DNA of 42,424 bases from an uncultured Thiodictyon sp. (lineage in GTDB: Bacteria; Pseudomonadota; Gammaproteobacteria; Chromatiales; Chromatiaceae): assembly GCF_903946935.1 (NCBI RefSeq), contig NZ_CAJAXH010000073.1:1-42424 (forward strand). The letters run 5' to 3'. Below, piece after piece: positions 25,855 to 35,200 of this stretch. Position 1 is the first letter of the stretch. Each line of letters begins with the position of its first letter. Position numbers and translations under genes: made by a program. Under the pieces are notes generated by a model. It was not told the origin of the DNA. It ran no database searches and was given only the letters and a program-made list of their open reading frames with translations.

Positions 25855-28218
25855 TCAAGCCCCCCACGCCGCCGCAATCGCCGCCTGGCCCAGGGCCAGA
25901 CCGCCGTCGTTGGCGGGCACCTGATGGTGGGTGAGGGGCGCGAACCCGTGCCGGCGCAGCCGTTGGCAGACCCCTTCCAACACCAGCCGATTCTGGAAGA
26001 CCCCGCCGGACAGGGCGACCTGCCGCAGCCCCTGAGCCGCCGCCAGGTCGGCCGCCAGGTCGGCCACGGCGCGGCAGAAACCCTGGTGGAACCGGACACT
26101 GATCTGTCCCGCCGGGACCCCGGCGGCCAGGTCGTCGAAGAGACTCACCCACAGGGGGCTAGGGTCGAGCTCCGCACGGCCAGCGACCGCGATGCGGCCA
26201 AAGGGGTAGCCCTCCCCGGCGTCCGCCAGCGCCCCCACCGCCAATGACTCCAACTCGATCGCCGCCTGGCCCTCATAGCCGATCCGCTCGGCACACAGCC
26301 CCAGGGCCGCGGCCACCGCATCGAACAGACGCCCGGCCGAACTCGACAGGGGCGCATTGAGGCGGCGCGCCATCAGGATGCGCAGCTGGGGCACCGGCCG
26401 CTCGGCCAGTCGCCGGGAGAGCTCCAGCCCAGGCCAGCGGCGCAGGAACTCATCCCAGCCCAGACACACCTCGATCTGCGCCACCAGGTTGCGCCAGGGC
26501 TCCAGGATGGCCCGGGTGCCGCCGGGCATGGGCACCGGCCGCAGCCAACCAACCCGCCGATAGCAACGATAGTCCGCCGCCAGGAACTCACCGCCCCAGA
26601 GGGTCCCATCGGCCCCATAACCCAGACCGTCCAGCGCGATGCCAAGCACCGGCCCGCCATCCAGCGGCCAGCCGTTATCGGTCAGGACGGCGGCGATATG
26701 GGCGTGGTGGTGCTGAACCTGGATCAGCTCCAGACCCTCACGCGCGGCCCGCTCCCGGCCGGTGAGGCTGGAACGATAGTCCGGGTGCAGGTCCACCGCA
26801 ATCCGCTGCGCTGCGTGCTCGAACAGGGATTGATAGAGGTCGATGGTCTGTTCATACTCGCGGGCGGTATGCGCCTCCTCCAGGTCGCCCAGGTGTTGGG
26901 TCAGGATCGCCTGGCCGTTGCGCAGCAAACAGACCGTATTCTTGAGCTCGCCCCCCATCGCCAGGACCGGCGCGCAGTCGGCAAAACCGGGCGGCATGGC
27001 GATGGGCGCCGGGGCGTAACCGCGCGCGCGCCGCAACAGACGCGGCGCCCCATCCATCCAGCGCACCACCGAATCGTCTACCCGGTTGACGATGACCCGG
27101 TCGTGCAGCAGGGCGAAGTCAGCAAGCCCGCCCAACCGTGCCAAGGCATCCGTGTTATCGATGCACTGCGGCTCTTCGCTTAGGTTCCCGCTGGTCATCA
27201 CCAACGGGCGCTCCCAGTGCGCCAGCAACAGCAGGTGTAGCGGGCTGTAGGGGAGCATGAAGCCCAGGGTCGACTGGCCCGGGGCAAGCTGCGGCGCCAA
27301 CTCCGGGCCCGACAGCCGCTCCAGCAGGACAATCGGCGCGGCCGGGCTCGCCAGCAGTGCGGCCTCACCCTCCCCCACCCGCGCATAGCGCCGGATGACC
27401 GCCAGATCCCTGGCCATCAGGGCGAAGGGCTTGCCGAAGCGCCGCTTGCGGCGACGCAGTTCGCTCACCGCCGCGGCGTCGGCGGCATCGCAGGCGAGGT
27501 GGAAGCCCCCGATCCCCTTGATCGCCAGGATGCGCCCCTCGCCGAGTAGCCGCGCGGCCGCGGCGATGGCATCCACGGCGCCCAGGTCGGCCGGGTCCAG
27601 TGCCTGCCCCACCCGATCCGCCAACCAGACCCGCGGACCGCAGACCGGGCAGGCGTTGGGCTGGGCATGGAAACGCCGATCCGCCGGGTCCTGGTACTCG
27701 GACGCACAGGCCGGACACAAGGCAAAGACCCCCATGCTGGTATTGGCGCGGTCATAGGGGATGGCGCGCAGGATGCTCAGACGCGGCCCGCAATGGGTGC
27801 AGTTGGTGAAGGGGTAACGATAACGGCGATCGGCCGGGTCCAGGACCTGCGCGGCGCAGGCGGCACAGGTGGCCGCGTCCGCCACCACACCGGTCTGCAC
27901 CCCGGTGCTCGCGCTCGCCAGGATGACGAAGCCGGGGGGATCGGGGGCAGGTGCGGCGATGGCGCCGGATTCGATGGCCGCGATCCGCGCCAGTGGCGGA
28001 CAGTCCAAGCGCAGCCGGGCGCAGAACCGATCGAGCAGGTCGGGGGCGGCGTCCGCCGGCGCCCAGGCCCGGATCAGCACCCCCTCCCCGTCATTGCACA
28101 CATCGCCCGAGAGCCCGAAGGCGCGCGCCGCCCGCCACACCATGGGGCGGAAGCCCACCCCCTGCACCAGGCCTCTAACGCGGATCGCGACGCCCGTGCC
28201 GACTGAGCGGGTCAGCAT
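25855..28218 (-). CDS. hypF: Carbamoyltransferase HypF, hydrogenase maturation
   Basis: A 787-residue enzyme that uses carbamoyl phosphate and ATP to carbamoylate HypE, the first step of making the cyanide ligands of [NiFe]-hydrogenase. Domains in order: acylphosphatase (about 10-100; VRGLVQGVGFRPMVWRAAR), two zinc-finger halves (CAACAAQVLDP...NCTHCGPR and CPACASEYQDP...CPVCGPR, about 118-200), a YrdC-like ATP domain (IKGIGGFHLACDA) and a Kae1-like domain with VQHHHAHIAAVL and, at the C-terminus, ALSGGVFQNRLVLEG. Length and motifs are complete. ATG 28218 overlaps the upstream gene by 7 bp, so translation is probably coupled. No other hyp or hydrogenase gene is in the window. The stop lies 2 bp from MITE copy 4, so the last residues could have been altered by that insertion. 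Confidence 0.95.
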   Translation of the reverse strand: MLTRSVGTGVAIRVRGLVQGVGFRPMVWRAARAFGLSGDVCNDGEGVLIRAWAPADAAPDLLDRFCARLRLDCPPLARIAAIESGAIAAPAPDPPGFVILASASTGVQTGVVADAATCAACAAQVLDPADRRYRYPFTNCTHCGPRLSILRAIPYDRANTSMGVFALCPACASEYQDPADRRFHAQPNACPVCGPRVWLADRVGQALDPADLGAVDAIAAAARLLGEGRILAIKGIGGFHLACDAADAAAVSELRRRKRRFGKPFALMARDLAVIRRYARVGEGEAALLASPAAPIVLLERLSGPELAPQLAPGQSTLGFMLPYSPLHLLLLAHWERPLVMTSGNLSEEPQCIDNTDALARLGGLADFALLHDRVIVNRVDDSVVRWMDGAPRLLRRARGYAPAPIAMPPGFADCAPVLAMGGELKNTVCLLRNGQAILTQHLGDLEEAHTAREYEQTIDLYQSLFEHAAQRIAVDLHPDYRSSLTGRERAAREGLELIQVQHHHAHIAAVLTDNGWPLDGGPVLGIALDGLGYGADGTLWGGEFLAADYRCYRRVGWLRPVPMPGGTRAILEPWRNLVAQIEVCLGWDEFLRRWPGLELSRRLAERPVPQLRILMARRLNAPLSSSAGRLFDAVAAALGLCAERIGYEGQAAIELESLAVGALADAGEGYPFGRIAVAGRAELDPSPLWVSLFDDLAAGVPAGQISVRFHQGFCRAVADLAADLAAAQGLRQVALSGGVFQNRLVLEGVCQRLRRHGFAPLTHHQVPANDGGLALGQAAIAAAWGA

Positions 28219-28976
28219 GGCCTGCGCGTTTCCCGCAGCGTGATCTCGAGCAGGGCATGACGCCGCTTGGCGTCTTGGATCAGAGAATCCGCATCATCCT
28301 GACTGATGGCAAAGAAGGTCTCGATGGTGTCGCGGATTTGCATCCCTTCCTGCAGCAGCTCCTTGGGCATCAACTGCTCGAACTGATCGCGAAATCTTCC
28401 GGTCAATAAATCATCGATCGACGCCCCTTGCAACAATTGCCCATCGCGATTGATCCAGCCCATCTCAAGCAGTTGGCAAATAAACGCCGGCACCTGCTTG
28501 ATGCCTGCCAGGGCCTTGAGACCCGCGGCGATCTTGGCGCTGAAGCGACGACTGAGCTCCTTGGCAATCAGCTTGACAATCAATTGATCCAGGTGGTCTT
28601 GCAGTGCTTGATACTGCGGTAAATTCGTCCGGCCCTGCTGCGCCCGCTCAAGCACTTGGCTGGGCACGATATGAATCGAAATCTCCATCACATTTTGGCC
28701 GCCGTCACAGACCGAAAATTGTATATCCATACTCAGGCTCTCCATCTGACTGATCAGCTTGCGCCGCTCATGTGGAGAACTGTTTGCCGTCAGCCGCTCA
28801 CTATGCCGCTCCATGTCCATCATCGTCTTGACCAGGCTGGAGCCCATTTTCGGGAAAAAGAGATTGACGAAGCGATAAAGGGCCAGCAGCTTTGCCGTGG
28901 ACACCTTGTCCGCATCGAGATAAATTGGTGAAAACAGAATCGGGTCGGCGTGTAACAAGGACACTTTGCGAAGCAT
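28212..28976 (-). CDS. Conserved-looking protein of unknown function upstream of hypF
   Basis: A 254-residue soluble protein, not recognised. It begins MLRKVSLLHADPILFSPIYL and is predicted mostly helical, with an amphipathic central part (SQMESLSMDIQFSVCDGG; DHLDQLIVKLIAKELSRRFS; KIAAGLKALAGIKQVPAFIC) and an acidic-basic C-terminus. No signal peptide, membrane segment or catalytic signature is seen. It sits third in a four-gene operon (CheY-like regulator, 207-residue protein, this gene, hypF). Its stop lies inside the hypF start (ATGCTGA), 7 bp overlap. Base composition is much lower in G+C than hypF (47% in one hand-counted 60-base line against 77% for one in hypF), suggesting separate ancestry. 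The tight coupling hints at a role with HypF or hydrogenase, but this is inference. Confidence 0.75.
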   Translation of the reverse strand: MLRKVSLLHADPILFSPIYLDADKVSTAKLLALYRFVNLFFPKMGSSLVKTMMDMERHSERLTANSSPHERRKLISQMESLSMDIQFSVCDGGQNVMEISIHIVPSQVLERAQQGRTNLPQYQALQDHLDQLIVKLIAKELSRRFSAKIAAGLKALAGIKQVPAFICQLLEMGWINRDGQLLQGASIDDLLTGRFRDQFEQLMPKELLQEGMQIRDTIETFFAISQDDADSLIQDAKRRHALLEITLRETRRPC

Positions 28977-28988
28977 AATCTGCGGGCC

Positions 28989-29612
28989 TTAGGCGTTATA
29001 AATGGTTCCGATACTACGGAATGGCAGGCGATAAATGACATAAGACACCGAGAAATCATTTTCGAGCATCTTGTCCAGACGATGCATCACCCCCATAAAC
29101 ACCATCGGCAGCTCCCCCGGTTGCAGGGTACCGGTAATTCGATTCAAGATGAATTGATCTCTCAAGATCAGCAACGCCCGGCTCTTGGCCTGATATTCCG
29201 TATTGCTCGCCGCCTGATCGACACCCGCATTACTCATCAGCAACTTATTGAGCAGATCGTACTCTTGTATCAGCAGGTCCATGTCTTCAGTACCCTCCAG
29301 CGCCGCCCCCTCCTGTATCGCATTACAGATAAATGAAAAATTCGGACTACCACTGTCCGCCAGTCGCCGGGCCAATGCGACTTCATTACCGCACACCGGC
29401 ACCCCATCCTGATAAATCCGCGTCTTATCCCAGGGGATATTTAACTCGCCTATTTTTGCAGCAATTCCTTTCCACATTTCCTCAACCGCCGACACCTGCT
29501 TCTCTATCCTCCTCCGTCTTATCTTCTTATTGGTCAAAATCGAATCTGTGCGCCCGGCGTCTTCCTGTGCGTGCAGGATCGGCACATAGATCAGTCGTCT
29601 GCTTTCATTCAT
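28989..29612 (-). CDS. Protein of unknown function with RD...GxxH pattern
   Basis: A 207-residue protein, not firmly recognised. It starts MNESRRLIYVPILHAQEDAG. Notable segments are YQDGVPVCGNEVALARRLAD (about 68-87), EGTEDMDLLIQEYDLLNKLL and LLILRDQFILNRITGTLQPG, then ELPMVFMGVMHRLDKML (Arg151, Asp152, His177). The last two loosely recall the R..(Y/F)(M/I)...I...L plus GxxH pattern of TraB/GumN-like proteins, but similarity is too faint to assign. No membrane segment or signal peptide. ATG 29612 is chosen, with AAGGG at a good distance; a TTG at 29633 overlapping the regulator stop is a weaker option. Starts 17 bp after the response-regulator stop and ends 12 bp before the next gene. Local G+C is about 50%. 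Confidence 0.75.
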   Translation of the reverse strand: MNESRRLIYVPILHAQEDAGRTDSILTNKKIRRRRIEKQVSAVEEMWKGIAAKIGELNIPWDKTRIYQDGVPVCGNEVALARRLADSGSPNFSFICNAIQEGAALEGTEDMDLLIQEYDLLNKLLMSNAGVDQAASNTEYQAKSRALLILRDQFILNRITGTLQPGELPMVFMGVMHRLDKMLENDFSVSYVIYRLPFRSIGTIYNA

Positions 29613-29629
29613 CGTGGCGACCCTTTCAT

Positions 29630-30007
29630 TCAAGGCAGCAGCGCCTTGCCGATCACCCCCGCCAAGTCTTTATTCGCAAAAGGCTTGCTCAAGTATTCGC
29701 TGACCTTCAGATCCGCCGCCTCCCTGATGGTATCCGGGCAGCCATACCCGGTCAGGATGACGACCAGCACCTTCTTATCGCATTCCCGGATATTGCGCAA
29801 CGTCTCGATCCCATCCATGTCCGGCATACGCAAGTCGAGAAGAATCAGATCGGGGTCCTCCCGCTCATTAACGAGAATGCCGTCGGCACCATTGGATGCC
29901 ACGAAGACCCGATAGCCCTCCCGTTCCAAGACATGCCTGACCAGCATCAGCAAATCGGCGTCATCCTCGATAATGAGTATCTTGCGCTGCGCGACGTCTG
30001 TTGTCAT
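29630..30007 (-). CDS. Single-domain response regulator (CheY-like)
   Basis: A 125-residue receiver without an output domain. Acidic pocket IIEDDADLL (residues 12-20), phospho-acceptor Asp58 in LILLDLRMPDMDGIE, switch Thr in VILTGYG, and Lys in YLSKPFANKDL are all present, so it should be phosphorylated normally. Start ATG 30007 has a strong GGAGG site 9 bases upstream (CGGAGGTATAGCAATG). First gene of the operon leading to hypF. No cognate kinase is next to it. The Wsp-like CheA 17 kb away is a possible but unsupported phosphodonor. Output would have to be by protein contact, perhaps with one of the two following unknown proteins. Confidence 0.9.
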   Translation of the reverse strand: MTTDVAQRKILIIEDDADLLMLVRHVLEREGYRVFVASNGADGILVNEREDPDLILLDLRMPDMDGIETLRNIRECDKKVLVVILTGYGCPDTIREAADLKVSEYLSKPFANKDLAGVIGKALLP

Positions 30008-30412
30008 TGCTATACCTCCGCGTGGTTGGTCGCCTGCTCAATCTGGTCGTCTGCGGCCCGCTGACTACAACGCGGCCGCATCCTCAATCCGCCGCCCGCG
30101 CCCGCGCGTTCAATTCACGGGATCGCGAAAGGCATTTCAAAGGTACCGCGGTGAGTTCGGAGGGGAGGATAGCCCCGATGTGGATGGTGGGCAAGGACGG
30201 CGAAGAGGGGGCCAGGCGGTACTCGCCTTGATCGGCATCCCGGCTGCCGCCCTTTTCGTCGCATTTGGCACTTGTACTGGGCCAGCGCAGCCCAGACGAT
30301 AGACGGTCACGCCGGACGGGATGCCGGGCGGCGGGCCAGGGCTGGCGACTGCGCCGACGACGACCCAGTGTCGCCTTCACCCATCTGACTTTAGCACCGC
30401 TGCCGTTTCGCT
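30008..30412. other. Divergent spacer between response-regulator operon and cusB
   Basis: A 405-bp gap that should contain both divergent promoters. No credible gene, tRNA or repeat of families A-C was seen, and no clear copper-responsive dyad or -35/-10 pair could be picked out. Confidence 0.4.
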
Positions 30413-32098
30413 ATGCACACCTTGACCAAGTTGATCGTGACCCTCGGCCTGCTCGCCATCGCGGCCGGTCTGTCCGCCGTCGAACACCCCAGCGCCGCCG
30501 CCCTGCCGGTCCATGCGGCACATGCCCATGCGGCGCAGGTCTATCAGTGCCCGATGCATCCCTGGATCAAGTCGGACAAACCGGGGGAACGCTGCACCAT
30601 CTGTGGCATGGAATTGATCGCCGCCAGCGGTGACACCGGGGCCGCAGTCGATCCGAACCTGGTCACACTCAGCGCCGCCCAAGCCGCGGTGACCGGCGTG
30701 GCGACCAGCGCGGTCACCCGGGGCGCGCTCACCCGGACGCTGCGGGTGAGTGGGGTTATCGAGGACGACGACACCCGCCATCGCATCCTGGCCGCCCGGG
30801 TACCTGGGCGCATCGAGAAACTTCAGGTCAACTATGTAGGCGCCGAGGTCGCGGCCGGTGCGCCGCTCGCCACGGTATTCAGTCCAGAGATGCTCACCGC
30901 CCAGCGCCAATATGTCGAGCGGCTCAAGGCCGGCGCGGTCGCCACCCCCCTTTCGGAGCGCGCGGCGGCCCGCGAGCGCCTCTTGGAATTGGGACTCACC
31001 GAGGAGGAGATCGGCATCCTGGAACACACGCTGAAGCCCACCGCCATGGTGAACATCCGTGCCCCACTCTCCGGCACCGTGATCTCCCGCTCGGTCTACG
31101 AGGGGCAATATGTCAAGGTCAACGATCCACTGTTTGAAATCGGTGACTTTTCGCGGATGTGGTTCGTCTTCGATGCCTACGAGCCAGACCTGGCCTGGCT
31201 AAAACTGGGCCAGACCGTGGAGGTCTCGGTGCCCTCCCAGCCCGGCCAGGTGTTGACCGCCCCCATTACCTTCATCGACCCCAGCCTGAACGAGAAGACC
31301 CGCACCGCGCGGGTACGGGTGACCTTGGAGAATCCCGAACATCGGCTACGCTTTCGCCAGACCGCCCAGGCGGTGGTCGCGGCGAGCACGCTCGATGGCC
31401 TGCTGGTGCCGCGCGCGGCCGTCCTCCAGCACAGCGGTCGACCCATCGTTTATGTCGACGCCGGGGGCTCAGGCTACCGGGCGCGCGAGGTGCGGATCGG
31501 TCGCGTGGGCGACACCGACGACGAGGTCCTGGACGGTCTGAAGCAGGGCGAGCGGGTCGTCACCCAGGCCGGCCTGATACTGGATTCGCAGGCGCAACTG
31601 GCCCATGCCGCGGTGGATGTGGCGGCGGCCGACCCGGCGCAGGTCACGCCCGTCAAGATCCCCGGCGGTACCGCGCCGCATAACGACGCGACCTATGGGC
31701 TCCTGCGGACCCTGGTATTCGCCACCGCGGATGCCGCCACCGCACTCGCGGCCGACGATCTGGCCGGCTATTGTGCGGGCCTACCCGCCCTGCGCCAGGC
31801 GCTGGCCGACTATCTCGCCGGCAATGCACCGGCGGAGCGCGGCGACTTGGCCGCATTCACCGACAAGCTACCGGATCCCACCGACCTGGATGCCGCCCGC
31901 CGCGCCTTCGAGCCATTCAGTACCGCGGTCGCCGACCTGGCCCGGGCCGAGCACCTACAGCAGCGCGAGGAGGTCTGGATCTATCAATGCCCGATGAGCC
32001 CGGTGCTGGGTACCGCGCGCTGGCTGTCGCGTTCCCATCGGTTGCGCAACCCCTTCTTCGGCTCGGCCATGCCCGGGTGCGGGGATGAGGTGAAGTGA
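30413..32098 (+). CDS. cusB: CusB-like efflux adaptor with metal-binding domains at both ends
   Basis: A 561-residue periplasmic membrane-fusion protein of the heavy-metal RND class. Signal peptide (MHTLTKLIVTLGLLAIAAGL), a His-rich patch (HAAHAHAAQ), then a heavy-metal-binding motif YQCPMHPWIKSDKPGERC with CGMEL (about 43-70). The adaptor core has barrel-sandwich, hairpin and beta-barrel parts: VPGRIEKLQVNYVGAEV, VNIRAPLSGTVISRSVYEG, DFSRMWFVFDAYEPDLAWL, GLLVPRAAVLQ. The C-terminus (about 430-561) adds a helical DUF3347-like domain ending YQCPMSPVLG...LRNPFFGSAMPGCG, which repeats a Cys-Pro-Met motif. It would deliver Cu(I)/Ag(I) to CusA. The extra C-terminal domain is unlike E. coli CusB. 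Followed by cusA after a 136-bp gap with a REP-like repeat. Confidence 0.9.
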   Translation: MHTLTKLIVTLGLLAIAAGLSAVEHPSAAALPVHAAHAHAAQVYQCPMHPWIKSDKPGERCTICGMELIAASGDTGAAVDPNLVTLSAAQAAVTGVATSAVTRGALTRTLRVSGVIEDDDTRHRILAARVPGRIEKLQVNYVGAEVAAGAPLATVFSPEMLTAQRQYVERLKAGAVATPLSERAAARERLLELGLTEEEIGILEHTLKPTAMVNIRAPLSGTVISRSVYEGQYVKVNDPLFEIGDFSRMWFVFDAYEPDLAWLKLGQTVEVSVPSQPGQVLTAPITFIDPSLNEKTRTARVRVTLENPEHRLRFRQTAQAVVAASTLDGLLVPRAAVLQHSGRPIVYVDAGGSGYRAREVRIGRVGDTDDEVLDGLKQGERVVTQAGLILDSQAQLAHAAVDVAAADPAQVTPVKIPGGTAPHNDATYGLLRTLVFATADAATALAADDLAGYCAGLPALRQALADYLAGNAPAERGDLAAFTDKLPDPTDLDAARRAFEPFSTAVADLARAEHLQQREEVWIYQCPMSPVLGTARWLSRSHRLRNPFFGSAMPGCGDEVK

Positions 32099-32169
32099 GC
32101 CGACCATTCTTCGATCCGCCAATGGGGAACCCCGGTCCCAGGCTCCACCGTAAGCGCCGTGCCAGGGCA

Positions 32170-32220
32170 CTCGTGACGCGGAGCGTCCAAGGATGCATTC
32201 CCACGCGGAGCGTGGGAACG
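32170..32220. repeat. REP-like double hairpin between cusB and cusA
   Basis: Two small palindromes: GACGC GGA GCGTC at 32175-32187 and ATTCCCACGC GGA GCGTGGGAAC, about 32197-32219. The second matches a palindrome common in GC-rich proteobacterial spacers. It spans a false upstream in-frame start for cusA. Confidence 0.7.
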
Positions 32221-32234
32221 AGACTGGAACGCGG

Positions 32235-35200
32235 ATGATCGACCGAGTCATTGTCTGGTCGCTGCACAACCGCTTTCTGGTCATCAGCGGCTTTCTCGCA
32301 CTCTGTACCTGGGGCCTGTTCGCGCTCCAGCGCGTGCCCATCGATGCGATCCCCGACCTGTCGGAGAATCAGGTCATCGTCTACGCCGACTGGCCCGGCC
32401 GCTCGCCGCAGGAGGTCGAGGACCAGATCACCTATCCGCTGTCGGTCTCATTGCAAGGGCTCGCCGGGGTCAAGACGGTGCGGGCCAGTTCGATGTTCGG
32501 CTTCGCCTTTCTCACCGTGATCTTCGCCGACAGCGTCGACACCTATTTCGCCCGCACCCGGGTGCTGGAGCGGCTCGATTCATTGGGTGACCTGCTGCCG
32601 GCGGGGGTGATCGCGCGGCTCGGCCCGGACGCCACCGGGCTCGGCTGGGTCTATCAGTATTATCTCGATGACCAATCCGGCCAGCAGGACCTGGGATCGC
32701 TGCGCACCCTGCAAGACACCTATGTGCGCTATCAACTCGCCGCCGTCCCTGGGGTGGCCGAGGTCGCCAGTATCGGCGGCTTCGTTCGCCAATATCAGAT
32801 CGAGGTCTCCTCACTCCAACTCAAGCAATACGGCGCCACCTTGGGCCAGGTGATGGACGCGGTCAGCAAGTCCAATCTCAATGTCGGTGGCAAGACCATC
32901 GAGGAGAACGGTGCCGAGTTCATCGTGCGCGGGGTCGGCCTGATCGAGAGCGCGGCCGATCTCGAACTGATTCCGGTGCTGCCGCGCGGCGGCACCCCCT
33001 TATATCTACGCAATGTGGCAACCATCGAGATCGGCGGCGACTTCCGGCGCGGGGCGTTGGATGTCGATGGACGGGAGGTGGTCGGCGGCATCGTGGTCAT
33101 GCGCTATGGGGAGAACGCTTACCAGGTCATTGCGGACATCAAGACCCGCATCGCCGCCCTGGCCGCGGGACTGCCAACCGGGGTGCGCGTGGTGCCGTTC
33201 TATGACCGCAGCGACCTGATCGGGCGCGCCATCGGCACGCTCAAGGATGCACTGACCGAAGAGATCATCCTCGTCACCCTGATGCACATCCTGTTTCTTT
33301 TTCATTTCCGCAGCATCCTGATAGTCACCCTGCCGCTACCGGCATCCATCCTGATCGCGTTCATCCTGATGGACCGGTTTGGCATCCCATCGAACATCAT
33401 GTCATTGACCGGCATTGCCATTTCAATCGGGGTGCTGGTCGATGCCGGCATCGTCATGACCGAGAATGTCATCCGCCATTGCGAGCGGGCCGAGGCGGCG
33501 CTCCAGCGCCGGCTCGATGCCGCGGAGGTCTTCGCCCGCACCCTGACCGCCGCCACCCAGGTGGGGCGGCCCATGGTGTTCTCGATGCTGATCATCATCC
33601 TCGCCTTCGTGCCGGTCTTCCTGTTGACCGGCCAGGAGGGCAAACTGTTTCATCCGCTCGCCTATACCAAGACCTTTGCGCTGATCGGCGCGACGCTGCT
33701 CGCAGTGACGGCGGTGCCGGTGTTCTGCACCCTGCTGGTGCGGGGCCCGCTCAAGCCGGAGGGCGAGAACTGGCTGATGAACGGCCTGTTGCGCGTCTAT
33801 GAGCCGGCATTGGACTGGGCACTGGGGCATCGCAAGACCGTACTGGGACTCGCGGCCACCCTGCTCACCGCCTGCATCGTCATCGCCTGGGGCCTGCCGC
33901 AGGCGGTCAATGCCTGGCTGCCGGAGTCGGTCGCGCGCCACACCCAGGGGTTCGGCACCGAATTCATGCCCACCCTGGAGGAGGGCTCGCTGCTCTTCAT
34001 GCCGGTCCTGCTGCCCGCCACCGCGTTCACCGAGGTGAAACGCATCATGGCCTGGCAGGACCGCGCGATCCGCGCCCACCCGGCGGTCGCCACGGTGGCC
34101 GGCAAGCTCGGGCGGGCGACCACCGCCACCGACCCGGCCCCGGTCGAGATGATCGAGACCACCATCACACTCAAGCCGCGCGAGCAATGGCCGCCCGGGA
34201 CCACCAAGGCCTCCATCATCGCTGACCTGTCGGCGCGCCTGATGGAGCTGCCCGGCTATGTGCCCGGATTTCTACAGCCGATCGAAAACCGTATCCTCAT
34301 GACCAGCACCGGCATCCGCGCCCAAGTCGGGGTGAAGGTCTTCGGCGACGAGCTGGATGCACTCCAGCAGCAGGCATTCGAGGTCGAGCGCGCGATCGAT
34401 CGGATACCGGGGGCGGTCGGTGTGGCACCCTCACGGGTACAGGGCAAGCCCTATCTGGAGGTCCAGGTCCGCCGCGAACCGATGGGCCGCTATGGGCTCA
34501 GTGTTCAGGAGCTATTGCGTCAGGTGGAGGCCGGCATCGGCGGGGTCACCGTCGGCAGCACCATCAAGGGCCGCGAACGCTGGCCGATCCAGGTGCGCCT
34601 GGAACAGGCGGAGCGCGGCGACCTCGATAAACTCGGCGAGATCCCGATCGTCACACCCTCCGGTGCCACCGTCCAATTGCGGCAGGTCGCCGATCTCAAG
34701 CGGGTGGTCGGCCCCAACGAGATCCAGAGCGAAAACGGCCGGCTACGGGTCTTCGTCCAGGCCAATGTGCGCGACCGCGACCTGGGCTCATTCGTCGACG
34801 AGATCAAGTCACGTCTCGCCGCCGAGATAACCCTGGCGCCGGGCATGAGCATCGAATACTCGGGTCAATACGAGCAGCAATTGCGCGCCCGTCAGACCCT
34901 GCTCTATGTATTCCCCGCCGTCATCCTCATCATCTTTGCCACCCTGGCAATGACCTTCCACTCGGTCGGGGAGGCGGCGCACGTCATCCTGGCGGTGCCC
35001 TTTGCACTCACCGGCGGCGTCTTGTTGCAGGCCTGGATGGGATTCAACTTCAGCGTCGCCGTGTGGGTCGGCTATATTGCGCTCTTCGGCACGGCCATTC
35101 AGACCGGCGTCATCATGGTGACCTATCTGGAAGAAGCGGTGCAGGAGGCCAGCCGACGTCTGGGTCGCGTATTGACCCGCGCGGAGTTGATCGCGGCAGT

